From a virus, in IMG/VR virus record IMGVR_UViG_3300024301_000087, positions 1 through 24,933 of that record: a stretch of DNA of 24,933 bases; one strand, given 5' to 3'. Position numbers and translations under genes: made by a program. Positions 9,198 through 16,040 of this stretch are shown piece after piece; within the stretch, counting starts at the first letter, position 1, and the number at the start of each line of letters is the position of its first letter. The notes below the pieces were generated by a model. It was not told where the DNA came from. It worked only from the letters and a program-made list of their open reading frames with translations, and did no database searches.

Positions 9198-10150
9198 TAT
9201 CCTTGTTTTTGTTTATCTTTCATCTCTTCTGCAGAGCCAGCCTGATATATATCTGCCTCTCTTATAGATATACCTGCATACTGAAGTATTTTAGATGTAA
9301 TAAGAGGCTCATCAGTTGCTGGAAGTTCAAAGTCTTGATAGTCAGAAGCTCCTTGGTTAAATAAAGGCTCACCGTTAGTGAAGCTTGTATACGTCCATTT
9401 AGGATCTTTTGGTTTCCTAATATACTGTGCCATTACACGACCTACATTCCTTATACTTTCAGGGTATAGTTTTATAGTTAATTCACTTTGAGTGAACGCA
9501 GGAGTTGTTGTACTAGGTGAGGTTAGGTTTGAAGAGTTTAGCATTGTTATCTTAGAGTGAGACACCCTTTCAGATTCTTTCTGTGTAAGCTGATTTGCGT
9601 AAACGGTGTACCTAACACCTGAAGCATTCAACAGATCAGAGTCAACTCTCAATTCTGTTGTAGAAACCCTTTCTAAAACCTCAACAAATTTTATGTTATC
9701 ACCTATTTGAAAAGAAACATAGTTTCCAACTCCTACCGTAGAAAAATCTTTAGTACTGTCCTCTATAATATCGTTACCTGCATCAAAACCATCTGTTACT
9801 CCTTGATGTAGTAAAGAGGTGTACACTAGAACCTTATTTAATAGGTAGTAAGTGCTACTGTTATTATCCTCATTAGGCATTTTATACTTATTATCTATAA
9901 CATTGTATAGGTAATCTTCTACTGAAAATGTATCTATAACCTCCTCTAGGTTTTTAACTATATCAGCATATCCACTTCCAGATACCCTAGCGTTTTGTTT
10001 AGCTATCCACTCGTTGTATCTATAAAAGTAATTCTCAAATATATCTAATTGAGCTTGCTTTGCGTATAAGTTAAAATCAGCTGGAGATATGTATCCAAAG
10101 TTATGTTTATTAGCTACAGCTAAAACTGTATTTCTAACACTATTTATCAT
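9197..10150 (-). CDS. Head-tail connector/ring protein
   Basis: I choose the ATG at 10150, giving 317 residues from MINSVRNTVLAVANKHNFGY. An in-frame ATG at 10198 would add 16 residues, but they would be encoded by a terminator hairpin, its T-tract and the -7 box at 10167-10174, so it is rejected. The N-terminal block ISPADFNLYAKQAQLDIFEN near residues 22-40 is characteristic of a connector-type protein of crAss-like and flavobacterial podoviruses, as far as I recall. The middle is beta-rich and the C-terminus is charged (YQAGSAEEMKDKQKQG). It lies between the capsid genes and the second ring gene, with which it shares a TAATG junction. The likely role is a ring subunit between portal and tail. 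Confidence 0.6.
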   Translation of the reverse strand: MINSVRNTVLAVANKHNFGYISPADFNLYAKQAQLDIFENYFYRYNEWIAKQNARVSGSGYADIVKNLEEVIDTFSVEDYLYNVIDNKYKMPNEDNNSSTYYLLNKVLVYTSLLHQGVTDGFDAGNDIIEDSTKDFSTVGVGNYVSFQIGDNIKFVEVLERVSTTELRVDSDLLNASGVRYTVYANQLTQKESERVSHSKITMLNSSNLTSPSTTTPAFTQSELTIKLYPESIRNVGRVMAQYIRKPKDPKWTYTSFTNGEPLFNQGASDYQDFELPATDEPLITSKILQYAGISIREADIYQAGSAEEMKDKQKQG

Positions 10151-10166
10151 CTGACTATATTTTATG

Positions 10167-10174
10167 CAAAGATA
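10167..10174 (-). promoter_or_regulatory. Bacteroidota-type -7 promoter box (TATCTTTG)
   Basis: On the minus strand the sequence is T8-GTT-TATCTTTG-CATAAAATA. The box ends 16 bases before the ATG at 10150 and follows directly on the T-tract of a hairpin terminator, a typical terminator-then-promoter junction between operons. It matches TAnnTTTG. A -33 element is not clear because the expected place lies inside the hairpin. Confidence 0.6.
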
Positions 10175-10177
10175 AAC

Positions 10178-10212
10178 AAAAAAAAGAAACCCCCTCATTA
10201 CTGAAGGGGTTC
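10178..10212 (-). terminator. Intrinsic terminator after the auxiliary head gene
   Basis: On the minus strand the arms AACCCCUUCA and UGAGGGGGUU (10188-10197 and 10202-10211) form a 10-bp stem with loop GUAA, followed by UUUC and eight U (10178-10185). One pair is G-U in minus-strand RNA but C-A on the plus strand, so the hairpin fits only minus-strand transcripts. It stands 20-odd bases after the TAG of the gene ending at 10233 and just before a -7 box. Confidence 0.8.
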
Positions 10213-10232
10213 ATATATTTATGTTAGTGTAT

Positions 10233-10976
10233 CTATTCTTCTAACTTATTCTCTAACATAGCCATAAGCTCTATACCATCATTAGTTTGGAAGAATGATG
10301 CCAATGTAAATATTGGTGAGTCTCCAAAAGGTATGCTTACAAGTTTCTTTTTATTTGATGGCAAGTTAAAGTATATATCCTTACCTTTATTCTTCAATGT
10401 CAATAAGCCTTCAGAAAAACATTTAGATGCTAAGTTCTGTAGCTTTAACATAGGGTCGTTTAATGTGTTTAAGAAGTCAACTGGACTGTTTCTAGCATAT
10501 AAACGAATATCTCTTTTTAATTCTGCTGTTGACATTTTATCTACATTCAATGATAAAGCAATCCTTCCGATTGTCTCTAACATTTCAATAGGTAAATCCC
10601 TTGCAGCAACCTGAGCCTCAAGTTGAGCGTCTAAAACTTCAACATCCTCAGCAGCATTCTTTTCATTGTCAACCTCTTCAAATACTGTTCCGTTACCAGG
10701 ATGGTAAGATAAGAACTCCTGTAAAACAGGGTTTGTCCTTGGAACAAATAACATACCATCTTCAAAAACAACAGGCTGGATTATAGCGTTATCATCCTGT
10801 TCATCTTCAAACGGTGTTCTTTGATTTGATGAATATCTAAGAGCTCTGTTACGCTCTCCATCAAAGTATAGTAAAGGTTTTCTACGTGAGTTACGTGAGT
10901 TAAGGATAAATACAATAGGAGATGTATTTCCTTTTAATCTGTAGGTTTTGTCCTTAAGGACTGTTTGTTTTTTCAT
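10233..10976 (-). CDS. Auxiliary head/virion protein of unknown function
   Basis: This 247-residue protein starts MKKQTVLKDKTYRLKGNTSP with an A-rich leader (AAATAAAAATG). The N-terminal half looks beta-rich and contains VVFEDGMLFVPRTNPVLQEF followed by LSYHPGNG. An acidic Ala/Glu linker follows (about 105-125). The helical C-terminal half has MSTAELKRDIRLYARNSP near residues 148-165, which resembles short SAP/HeH-like helical motifs. I do not recognise a named family. It lies directly after the major capsid gene, with a hairpin on each side, so it can be expressed at its own level. Head decoration, head completion or capsid-auxiliary roles are all possible. It ends in TAG. Confidence 0.55.
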   Translation of the reverse strand: MKKQTVLKDKTYRLKGNTSPIVFILNSRNSRRKPLLYFDGERNRALRYSSNQRTPFEDEQDDNAIIQPVVFEDGMLFVPRTNPVLQEFLSYHPGNGTVFEEVDNEKNAAEDVEVLDAQLEAQVAARDLPIEMLETIGRIALSLNVDKMSTAELKRDIRLYARNSPVDFLNTLNDPMLKLQNLASKCFSEGLLTLKNKGKDIYFNLPSNKKKLVSIPFGDSPIFTLASFFQTNDGIELMAMLENKLEE

Positions 10977-11009
10977 TTTTATTTAATTTAAAATTTATAA
11001 GAGTAATAA

Positions 11010-11036
11010 TTACCCCCGTCATAATAACGAGGGTAA
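11010..11036 (-). terminator. Terminator-like hairpin after the major capsid gene
   Basis: Arms TTACCCTCGT and ACGGGGGTAA (minus strand) form a 10-bp stem with a 7-base loop, 20 bases after the capsid stop. As in the hairpin at 10178-10212, one pair is G-U on the minus strand but C-A on the plus strand, so it is oriented for minus-strand RNA. The following tract (TTATTACTCTT) is weak, so partial termination or protection of the capsid mRNA 3' end is as likely as full termination. Confidence 0.6.
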
Positions 11037-11056
11037 GAATTACTTATTTTTACTTC

Positions 11057-12457
11057 TTATTTGAATAAGAAGAAGTTGTTTGCACCTAAAGTACATAAAG
11101 CTCTTTCTGATAAGAAGTGAACCTCCATAGCGTCTAAGTCGCTATTTGAAGCACCTCCAGCAGAACCAACGATCCAAGATTTCATCTTTCTATCCTCAGT
11201 TTCAGAAGCTCTATATCTTACGTGTAAGAATGGTCTCTTAGCGTTTTTACCCATAACTTGGTCATAAACAGATGTAGATCCAGCAGGAACTAAAACACCG
11301 TCAATAGCACCACCAACTAAACCACCTCTCATGGTAGCATCGTTTAAGTACTTCCAGTCAGACTTATAGAAGTCATAACCTCTACGGAATCCTGAGAAAC
11401 CTAAGTTTAATGCCATATCAGTGTCATTATCGAATAAACCGAAAGAAGCACCTGAAGAACCAAAGTTGTTTTGCTTAGCTAACACGTCATCAATCTCGAA
11501 AGATAAAGCACGGTTAACAAATAAAACATTCTCTTCGATAGCACCTTGCTTATCTAAACGAGTTACAACAGCATCGATATCAGCTAAAGTCTCTAAAGAA
11601 CCAGTAGTAGTGTTTCCTTCGTTCTCTACAACGTAGAATAAACCTTCAGATCCTTTGTTACCTAAGTCTCCAGCAGCAGCAATAGCTCCTGAGTTAGCCT
11701 CAGCAGGTACAGCTTCAATCATAGCAGTCTCTAAGTAGTCCTCGAAACGTAATCTAGTTTCGTGCTCTGATTTCAAGTACCATAAGTATCCTGAACCATT
11801 ATCACCTTCTACTTCAACCCATCCGATTTGTGCCATATCAGAACCTGATACGCTATACTTATCTTTGATGATGATTGGAGTGTTCTCCTTATCGTCAAAA
11901 GGAGCTTCTAAAGCACCTTCCATTCCGTTAGATCCTTTTTTGAATTCAGATCCGTATACGAATACGTCTAAGTCAGTTGCACTGTTATCTCCACTTGATA
12001 AACCAGCTACAGCAGGTAATCCAGCAGCGTCATAGATAGCTACAGTAATAGTGTTAGCTGTAACAGCAGTAACGATTCCTTTAAAAGAAGCAGTAGCTCC
12101 GTTAGAACCATCAGATACCATAATAGTCTGTCCTTTACGGATAGCGTGTCCAGTGATGTTAATTACAACAGAATCATCTGTAGCAACTACAGCGTCATCT
12201 AAAGTAACACCTTCATATTTAATGTGTAATCTTCCTTGCTCAGACCATTTAATTAAGTCAGAGTTGAAAGGCATCTCAGCACCAACTAGTCTTAAGAAAG
12301 AACTAACTGATCTGTTACCATAACGCTCAAATTCTTTTTCATAAGTGTCAGGTAAATATTGATTTAAGAAATCAAAGTTTGTAATGTACGAACCAGGTGT
12401 TGCTACCTGGCTTGGAGTCGGAGTTAAACTCACGTTTCCGCCTATTGTATAAGCCAT
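11057..12457 (-). CDS. Major capsid protein, HK97-type fold (inferred)
   Basis: This 466-residue protein forms the head shell. It has an Ala/Gly/Val-rich, soluble composition and a block resembling an N-terminal arm plus spine helix (NFDFLNQYLPDTYEKEFERY near 27-46). A beta-rich insertion follows (about 85-160, GQTIMVSDGSNG ... ITVAIYDAAG), then TRLRFEDYLETAMIEAV near 232 and a conserved-looking C-terminus HFLSERALCTLGANNFFLFK. The gene lies directly after the scaffold-like gene and two genes after the portal, the standard place for a capsid gene. It has the most A-rich leader of the window (12458-12477), in keeping with high expression. I infer the fold from gene order and length, not from a structure search. 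A hairpin follows the stop. Confidence 0.85.
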   Translation of the reverse strand: MAYTIGGNVSLTPTPSQVATPGSYITNFDFLNQYLPDTYEKEFERYGNRSVSSFLRLVGAEMPFNSDLIKWSEQGRLHIKYEGVTLDDAVVATDDSVVINITGHAIRKGQTIMVSDGSNGATASFKGIVTAVTANTITVAIYDAAGLPAVAGLSSGDNSATDLDVFVYGSEFKKGSNGMEGALEAPFDDKENTPIIIKDKYSVSGSDMAQIGWVEVEGDNGSGYLWYLKSEHETRLRFEDYLETAMIEAVPAEANSGAIAAAGDLGNKGSEGLFYVVENEGNTTTGSLETLADIDAVVTRLDKQGAIEENVLFVNRALSFEIDDVLAKQNNFGSSGASFGLFDNDTDMALNLGFSGFRRGYDFYKSDWKYLNDATMRGGLVGGAIDGVLVPAGSTSVYDQVMGKNAKRPFLHVRYRASETEDRKMKSWIVGSAGGASNSDLDAMEVHFLSERALCTLGANNFFLFK

Positions 12458-12477
12458 TTTTTTTGTTTTTTAATTGT
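12458..12477 (-). promoter_or_regulatory. A-rich translation leader of the major capsid gene
   Basis: The 20 bases before the ATG on the minus strand are almost all A (ACAATTAAAAAACAAAAAAA), with no AGGAGG-like sequence. Bacteroidota ribosomes usually initiate without Shine-Dalgarno pairing and favour unstructured A-rich leaders. This is the purest example in the window and it precedes the gene expected to be most strongly expressed. Confidence 0.5.
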
Positions 12478-13569
12478 TTAACGTTTTTTTATTTTTAATC
12501 CTCTACCACTGTCAGACTCTACAGCTCTAATCTTAATTCCAGATGAGTTTACGTTTTGTTGAGGTGCTGATCTAACATCCATATCTATATTTTTAGATGA
12601 TCGAACAGAACTATCAACAGCATCAGCTCTACCTTTTTCATAAAAGTATGATGCCAACTTATCTGGGTTAATAGCAGCGCTTAAAGCCTTGTGATATCCA
12701 GCAGGATCTTTTATCATGCCATTGTCATCTAAATACTTAGAAACAAAGTTTGTGATATCAGATTGAACACTTTTTAATTCAGACGCTTCCCCTGGTTTGA
12801 AAACCAAACTTTTATCTCCGACATTGAACTCAAAACCTTTGAATTCATCATTGAATAGCTCTTCTGTCTTCTTTGAGAAGTAATCTGACTTCTTAGCGTT
12901 TTCCTCTTGAATATTACTTGACTGTGATATATATTCCTTGTAAGCATTGTATTGCTCTAACTCATCCTCGTTGACAGGAACCTTCGACTCGATAGGTACC
13001 TTATAAGTCTCCTTTAATTCGTTAAAGTATTTCTTTGCTTTAGCAAGTTCTCTTTTCTTTGCGATCTTCTTAGCCTTTACCTCAGAGTCTTCATCCAACT
13101 CCTCATCATAAGAAAACTTTTCACTCATAAGATACTCAATATCTTCAGAGTCTAAGTCATTCTCAGTAACGGAATAATAGTCACGCAATAATTGGTCTGG
13201 ATTCTTCTGATCAAAATCCTCTTGAAGTTTCATAAAATCATTGATACCACGACCTGTTTCTTTCTTATACTTTAAGAAAGCAGAAACATCCTCAGGTAAA
13301 TCAACATCAGCCTCTCTTTGAGCAAATAGTTCATCTACAGAGTTTATTTCTTTTTTATATCTATCCTTAATAAATGAAAGAACTTCCTCCTCACCGAACT
13401 GAGGAGCTTCTACTTCAGCTTGTTGCTCTTCAACAACATCCTGTTTTTCTTCAACTACTGTTTCCTCTTTTTGTTCAACAGCAGCCTCTTGTTTCTCTAC
13501 TAATTCTGTTTCTACCTGTTGAACAGACTTTTGGTCTGGTCCAGAAACCTCTTTTACTTTTAATTCCAT
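12478..13569 (-). CDS. Capsid scaffold-like protein
   Basis: This 363-residue protein is highly charged and predicted to be helical. The first 55 residues are a low-complexity Glu/Gln/Val tract (VEKQEAAVEQKEETVVEEKQ). Acidic helical stretches with Lys/Ala segments follow (KAKKIAKKRELAKAKKYF near 165-182), and the C-terminus is basic (GRGLKIKKR). A soluble, acidic, coiled-coil-prone protein with a basic tail, encoded between portal and major capsid genes, is the usual profile of an internal scaffold; the basic end typically contacts the shell. No Ser-His-Asp protease pattern is evident, so maturation cleavage, if any, would need another protein. A capsid-lining or cargo protein is the alternative. 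Confidence 0.7.
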   Translation of the reverse strand: MELKVKEVSGPDQKSVQQVETELVEKQEAAVEQKEETVVEEKQDVVEEQQAEVEAPQFGEEEVLSFIKDRYKKEINSVDELFAQREADVDLPEDVSAFLKYKKETGRGINDFMKLQEDFDQKNPDQLLRDYYSVTENDLDSEDIEYLMSEKFSYDEELDEDSEVKAKKIAKKRELAKAKKYFNELKETYKVPIESKVPVNEDELEQYNAYKEYISQSSNIQEENAKKSDYFSKKTEELFNDEFKGFEFNVGDKSLVFKPGEASELKSVQSDITNFVSKYLDDNGMIKDPAGYHKALSAAINPDKLASYFYEKGRADAVDSSVRSSKNIDMDVRSAPQQNVNSSGIKIRAVESDSGRGLKIKKR

Positions 13570-13586
13570 ATTTAATTTGATTTACA

Positions 13587-13600
13587 GCGTAAAAATACGC
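13587..13600. other. Short perfect inverted repeat between portal and scaffold genes
   Basis: GCGTA and TACGC flank an AAAA/TTTT loop in the 50-base gap between the portal stop and the scaffold start. No T-tract follows on the minus strand, so it is not a classical terminator. It could be an RNA processing or regulatory hairpin, or chance. Confidence 0.3.
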
Positions 13601-13619
13601 ATTAATATTATTTATTTAT

Positions 13620-16040
13620 TTAACGAGGTTCAAACTCAGAAAGGTCAAACCCATCTAGTGTATCCTCGTTTGATTCAAAGTTTATAGGAGGTAAATCCTT
13701 CTTACGCTGCTCTATTAATTTAGACTGCTGAGTATTCTGTTTACTAATCCTATCGTCCTTAGCCTTCTCCTTCATGTCCTCTCTGTATTTAATTATATTT
13801 GCTTCAGCGCCTCTAAGCTGCATATTCATTTGGAACTCAATATTCATTAACTGAGTTTTTAATTCAGCTTCACCCCTTAACTTCTCTAAAGCAAACCCTG
13901 CTTCAGCCTGTGCTACCTGCATCTTAGACTGAGTCTCCATCTGCATTTTTTGAGCTGATATTTGAGCAGCCATCTGTTGTGACTGCATATTAGCCTCCTG
14001 TTGCTGCTGAACCTTTTGCATCTCGTATTCTCTCCTATCCTTCTCTTTTCTTTTTCTTTTTACCTTAAGTAACTGATTAGCTAACTTAACGTTCTTAACC
14101 TCTCTAATATCTATAGCGTCATCAAGATCAATAGCATCTCTAGATAAAGCAATCTGTATATTCTGTTCTAGCTGTTGTTTCTCTTCTTCATCAGGAGCCA
14201 TCTCTATAAATATACCAAAGTCATATATATGTAAGCCCTTTATATCGTTTAAAAGGTTTACGTTATACTTTCCTATCTGCATTATGAACTCTTCCTTGTA
14301 TGGATAATACTCTAATGCATCTGATACTCTACAGGATAACGCTACAGCTAAGTCTCTGCTTATATCTAAAGACCCATCTATTATGTGTCTTGTTGCTGTG
14401 TTGCTGTTTAGTGCCGCTAACTTTTGTAAACCTACTAATGAGTTTGGATCAGGCATTGAACCATCTCTCGCTTCATTAAGCCCTGTAACGTCACGTAACA
14501 TCTGTAGGTAGTGATTGTAGCTACCAATAAGACTTGCTATCTTAGCCTGTCCTGAATTCTTAGATAGCTCTTGTATTGGAACACGAGCGTTATTGAACTC
14601 ACCATCCTGTGTGTAGCTTCTACCTACAACAGAACCTGTTTGGAAGTAAAGCTTTAATGCATCCTCAGGAGAGTATGTAGCTCCGTTACCAAGGTCAACC
14701 TCGTTTAATCCGTCAGCATCAATAAATACACCATCTGGTACAACTTTTTGTATTACCTGTTGTAGCTTTAAGTGAGTCATTTGAATAAGGTCAGCGAAAG
14801 GAATCATACGTCTTAACAGTGACTCTATGTTACCCTTATACATTCTTGGAGCACAAGCAACGTAGTTTGGTAAAGCATTCTGAGATGAAGACTTAGGTCT
14901 TACCATATTCTTAGCAAGCTTCCAGTCTAGCACTATATTAGTACCCATAACCATCACTCCCTCGTACCAAACCTCTATCTTCTTCTCAATCTTTTCAAAT
15001 CCTCTCTCCTCCATCATTTCTTGTGGTGGATTGAACTCGTCATCCTTCTCTATAACCTTTTCACCCTTCTTCTTATAGACCATATTCTTTGTGGTCTTAT
15101 AGTTGAAGTATAGTAGTGTTACACTATCGTTGTTAAATAATGAGTTATCGTAGTACTGAGTAGAATGAAAGTAACTATGCCAGTCTTGACTGTACTTACC
15201 TATTGTCTTTAACTCTTCGTTTGTTATACTTGGGTCTATCTTTACAACCTCTGTAATTGGTACACTCTTTACCTCTCCCCAATAAAAACAATCAGAAAAG
15301 TTTGGATCCTCTGTGTAACTGTAAACAACATTAGCTGGATCTACATACTTCGCAACAATACCAGCACCTGGTTGGAACTCGTGCTTTGCTACACCTATAC
15401 CTAGTGTAGTTAAGTCATAAAGAATTCTCTTCCTAGTGTCCTCGTACTTATTTTCAGCTAAAACTGTATTGATAGCAGCCTCCTCGGCTAGCTCTATTGA
15501 AGACTTGTAGTTAAGCTGCATATGCAGTTGAAGTTCTTCATCATTCTCAGGTATCTCTTCTGGAGCTGTACTAAACGCATCCACTCCAAAGTCATTCTTT
15601 ATTTTAGTCAACAAATCCTTAGAGACCATATCAGCCTCTAGGTTATCTTGATATGAGTTTCTTTTTTCGGCAGACATAGCATCCTGAGCGTAAGCCTTTA
15701 CCTCAAACATCCTGTCCGACATACCGTTAACTACTATATCAACAAACTTAGGTATGATAGGAACTGGCGTCCAATCTAAGTTCATGTATGACAGATCTCC
15801 ATCTACAGCAATCTCGTTTTTATATTTCGCAACAGACTGCTCAGCTCTAGCGTATAACCTTAACTTATGGAAAGCATCCCATTGATTATAAAACTTAGAC
15901 CCACCATTGTCACGTTTAAACCATTCATACTGAATAGCTTGACCTATTCTTAATCCAAATTCCTTTGTATTTTTCGTAGAGTCAGGTACGTATTGACTTG
16001 GGAAAGTAGACGGGTTGATAGATATTTTTACTTCTTTCAT
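13620..16040 (-). CDS. Portal protein (crAss-like type)
   Basis: This 806-residue protein probably forms the dodecameric portal through which DNA enters and leaves the head. Its length is typical for crAss-like portals and larger than most podovirus portals. Notable blocks are VPIIPKFVDIVVNGMSDRMF near 92-111, ILYDLTTLGIGVAKHEF near 206-222 and YNHYLQMLRDVTGLNEARDG near 515, the last resembling the 'DxTGxNxxxxG' stem/wing region of many portals. After about residue 655 the chain becomes a long Gln/Lys/Met-rich coiled coil (to about 770), which may form the barrel inside the head. An acidic tail follows. The ATG overlaps the TGA of terL as ATGA, so translation is probably coupled. A possible -7 box (16081-16088) lies inside the end of terL. 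Confidence 0.85.
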   Translation of the reverse strand: MKEVKISINPSTFPSQYVPDSTKNTKEFGLRIGQAIQYEWFKRDNGGSKFYNQWDAFHKLRLYARAEQSVAKYKNEIAVDGDLSYMNLDWTPVPIIPKFVDIVVNGMSDRMFEVKAYAQDAMSAEKRNSYQDNLEADMVSKDLLTKIKNDFGVDAFSTAPEEIPENDEELQLHMQLNYKSSIELAEEAAINTVLAENKYEDTRKRILYDLTTLGIGVAKHEFQPGAGIVAKYVDPANVVYSYTEDPNFSDCFYWGEVKSVPITEVVKIDPSITNEELKTIGKYSQDWHSYFHSTQYYDNSLFNNDSVTLLYFNYKTTKNMVYKKKGEKVIEKDDEFNPPQEMMEERGFEKIEKKIEVWYEGVMVMGTNIVLDWKLAKNMVRPKSSSQNALPNYVACAPRMYKGNIESLLRRMIPFADLIQMTHLKLQQVIQKVVPDGVFIDADGLNEVDLGNGATYSPEDALKLYFQTGSVVGRSYTQDGEFNNARVPIQELSKNSGQAKIASLIGSYNHYLQMLRDVTGLNEARDGSMPDPNSLVGLQKLAALNSNTATRHIIDGSLDISRDLAVALSCRVSDALEYYPYKEEFIMQIGKYNVNLLNDIKGLHIYDFGIFIEMAPDEEEKQQLEQNIQIALSRDAIDLDDAIDIREVKNVKLANQLLKVKRKRKEKDRREYEMQKVQQQQEANMQSQQMAAQISAQKMQMETQSKMQVAQAEAGFALEKLRGEAELKTQLMNIEFQMNMQLRGAEANIIKYREDMKEKAKDDRISKQNTQQSKLIEQRKKDLPPINFESNEDTLDGFDLSEFEPR

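Noticed and set aside
9197-10198. Longer version of the connector gene starting at ATG 10198
   Set aside because: The extra 16 residues would be encoded by the terminator hairpin, its T-tract and a -7 box; ATG 10150 gives a sensible N-terminus.
12051-12323. Plus-strand open frames (for example here, 4077-4340, 80-325, 13374-13580)
   Set aside because: They lie opposite well-supported minus-strand genes, with low-complexity or Ser/Leu-rich translations and no leader; they are antisense shadows.
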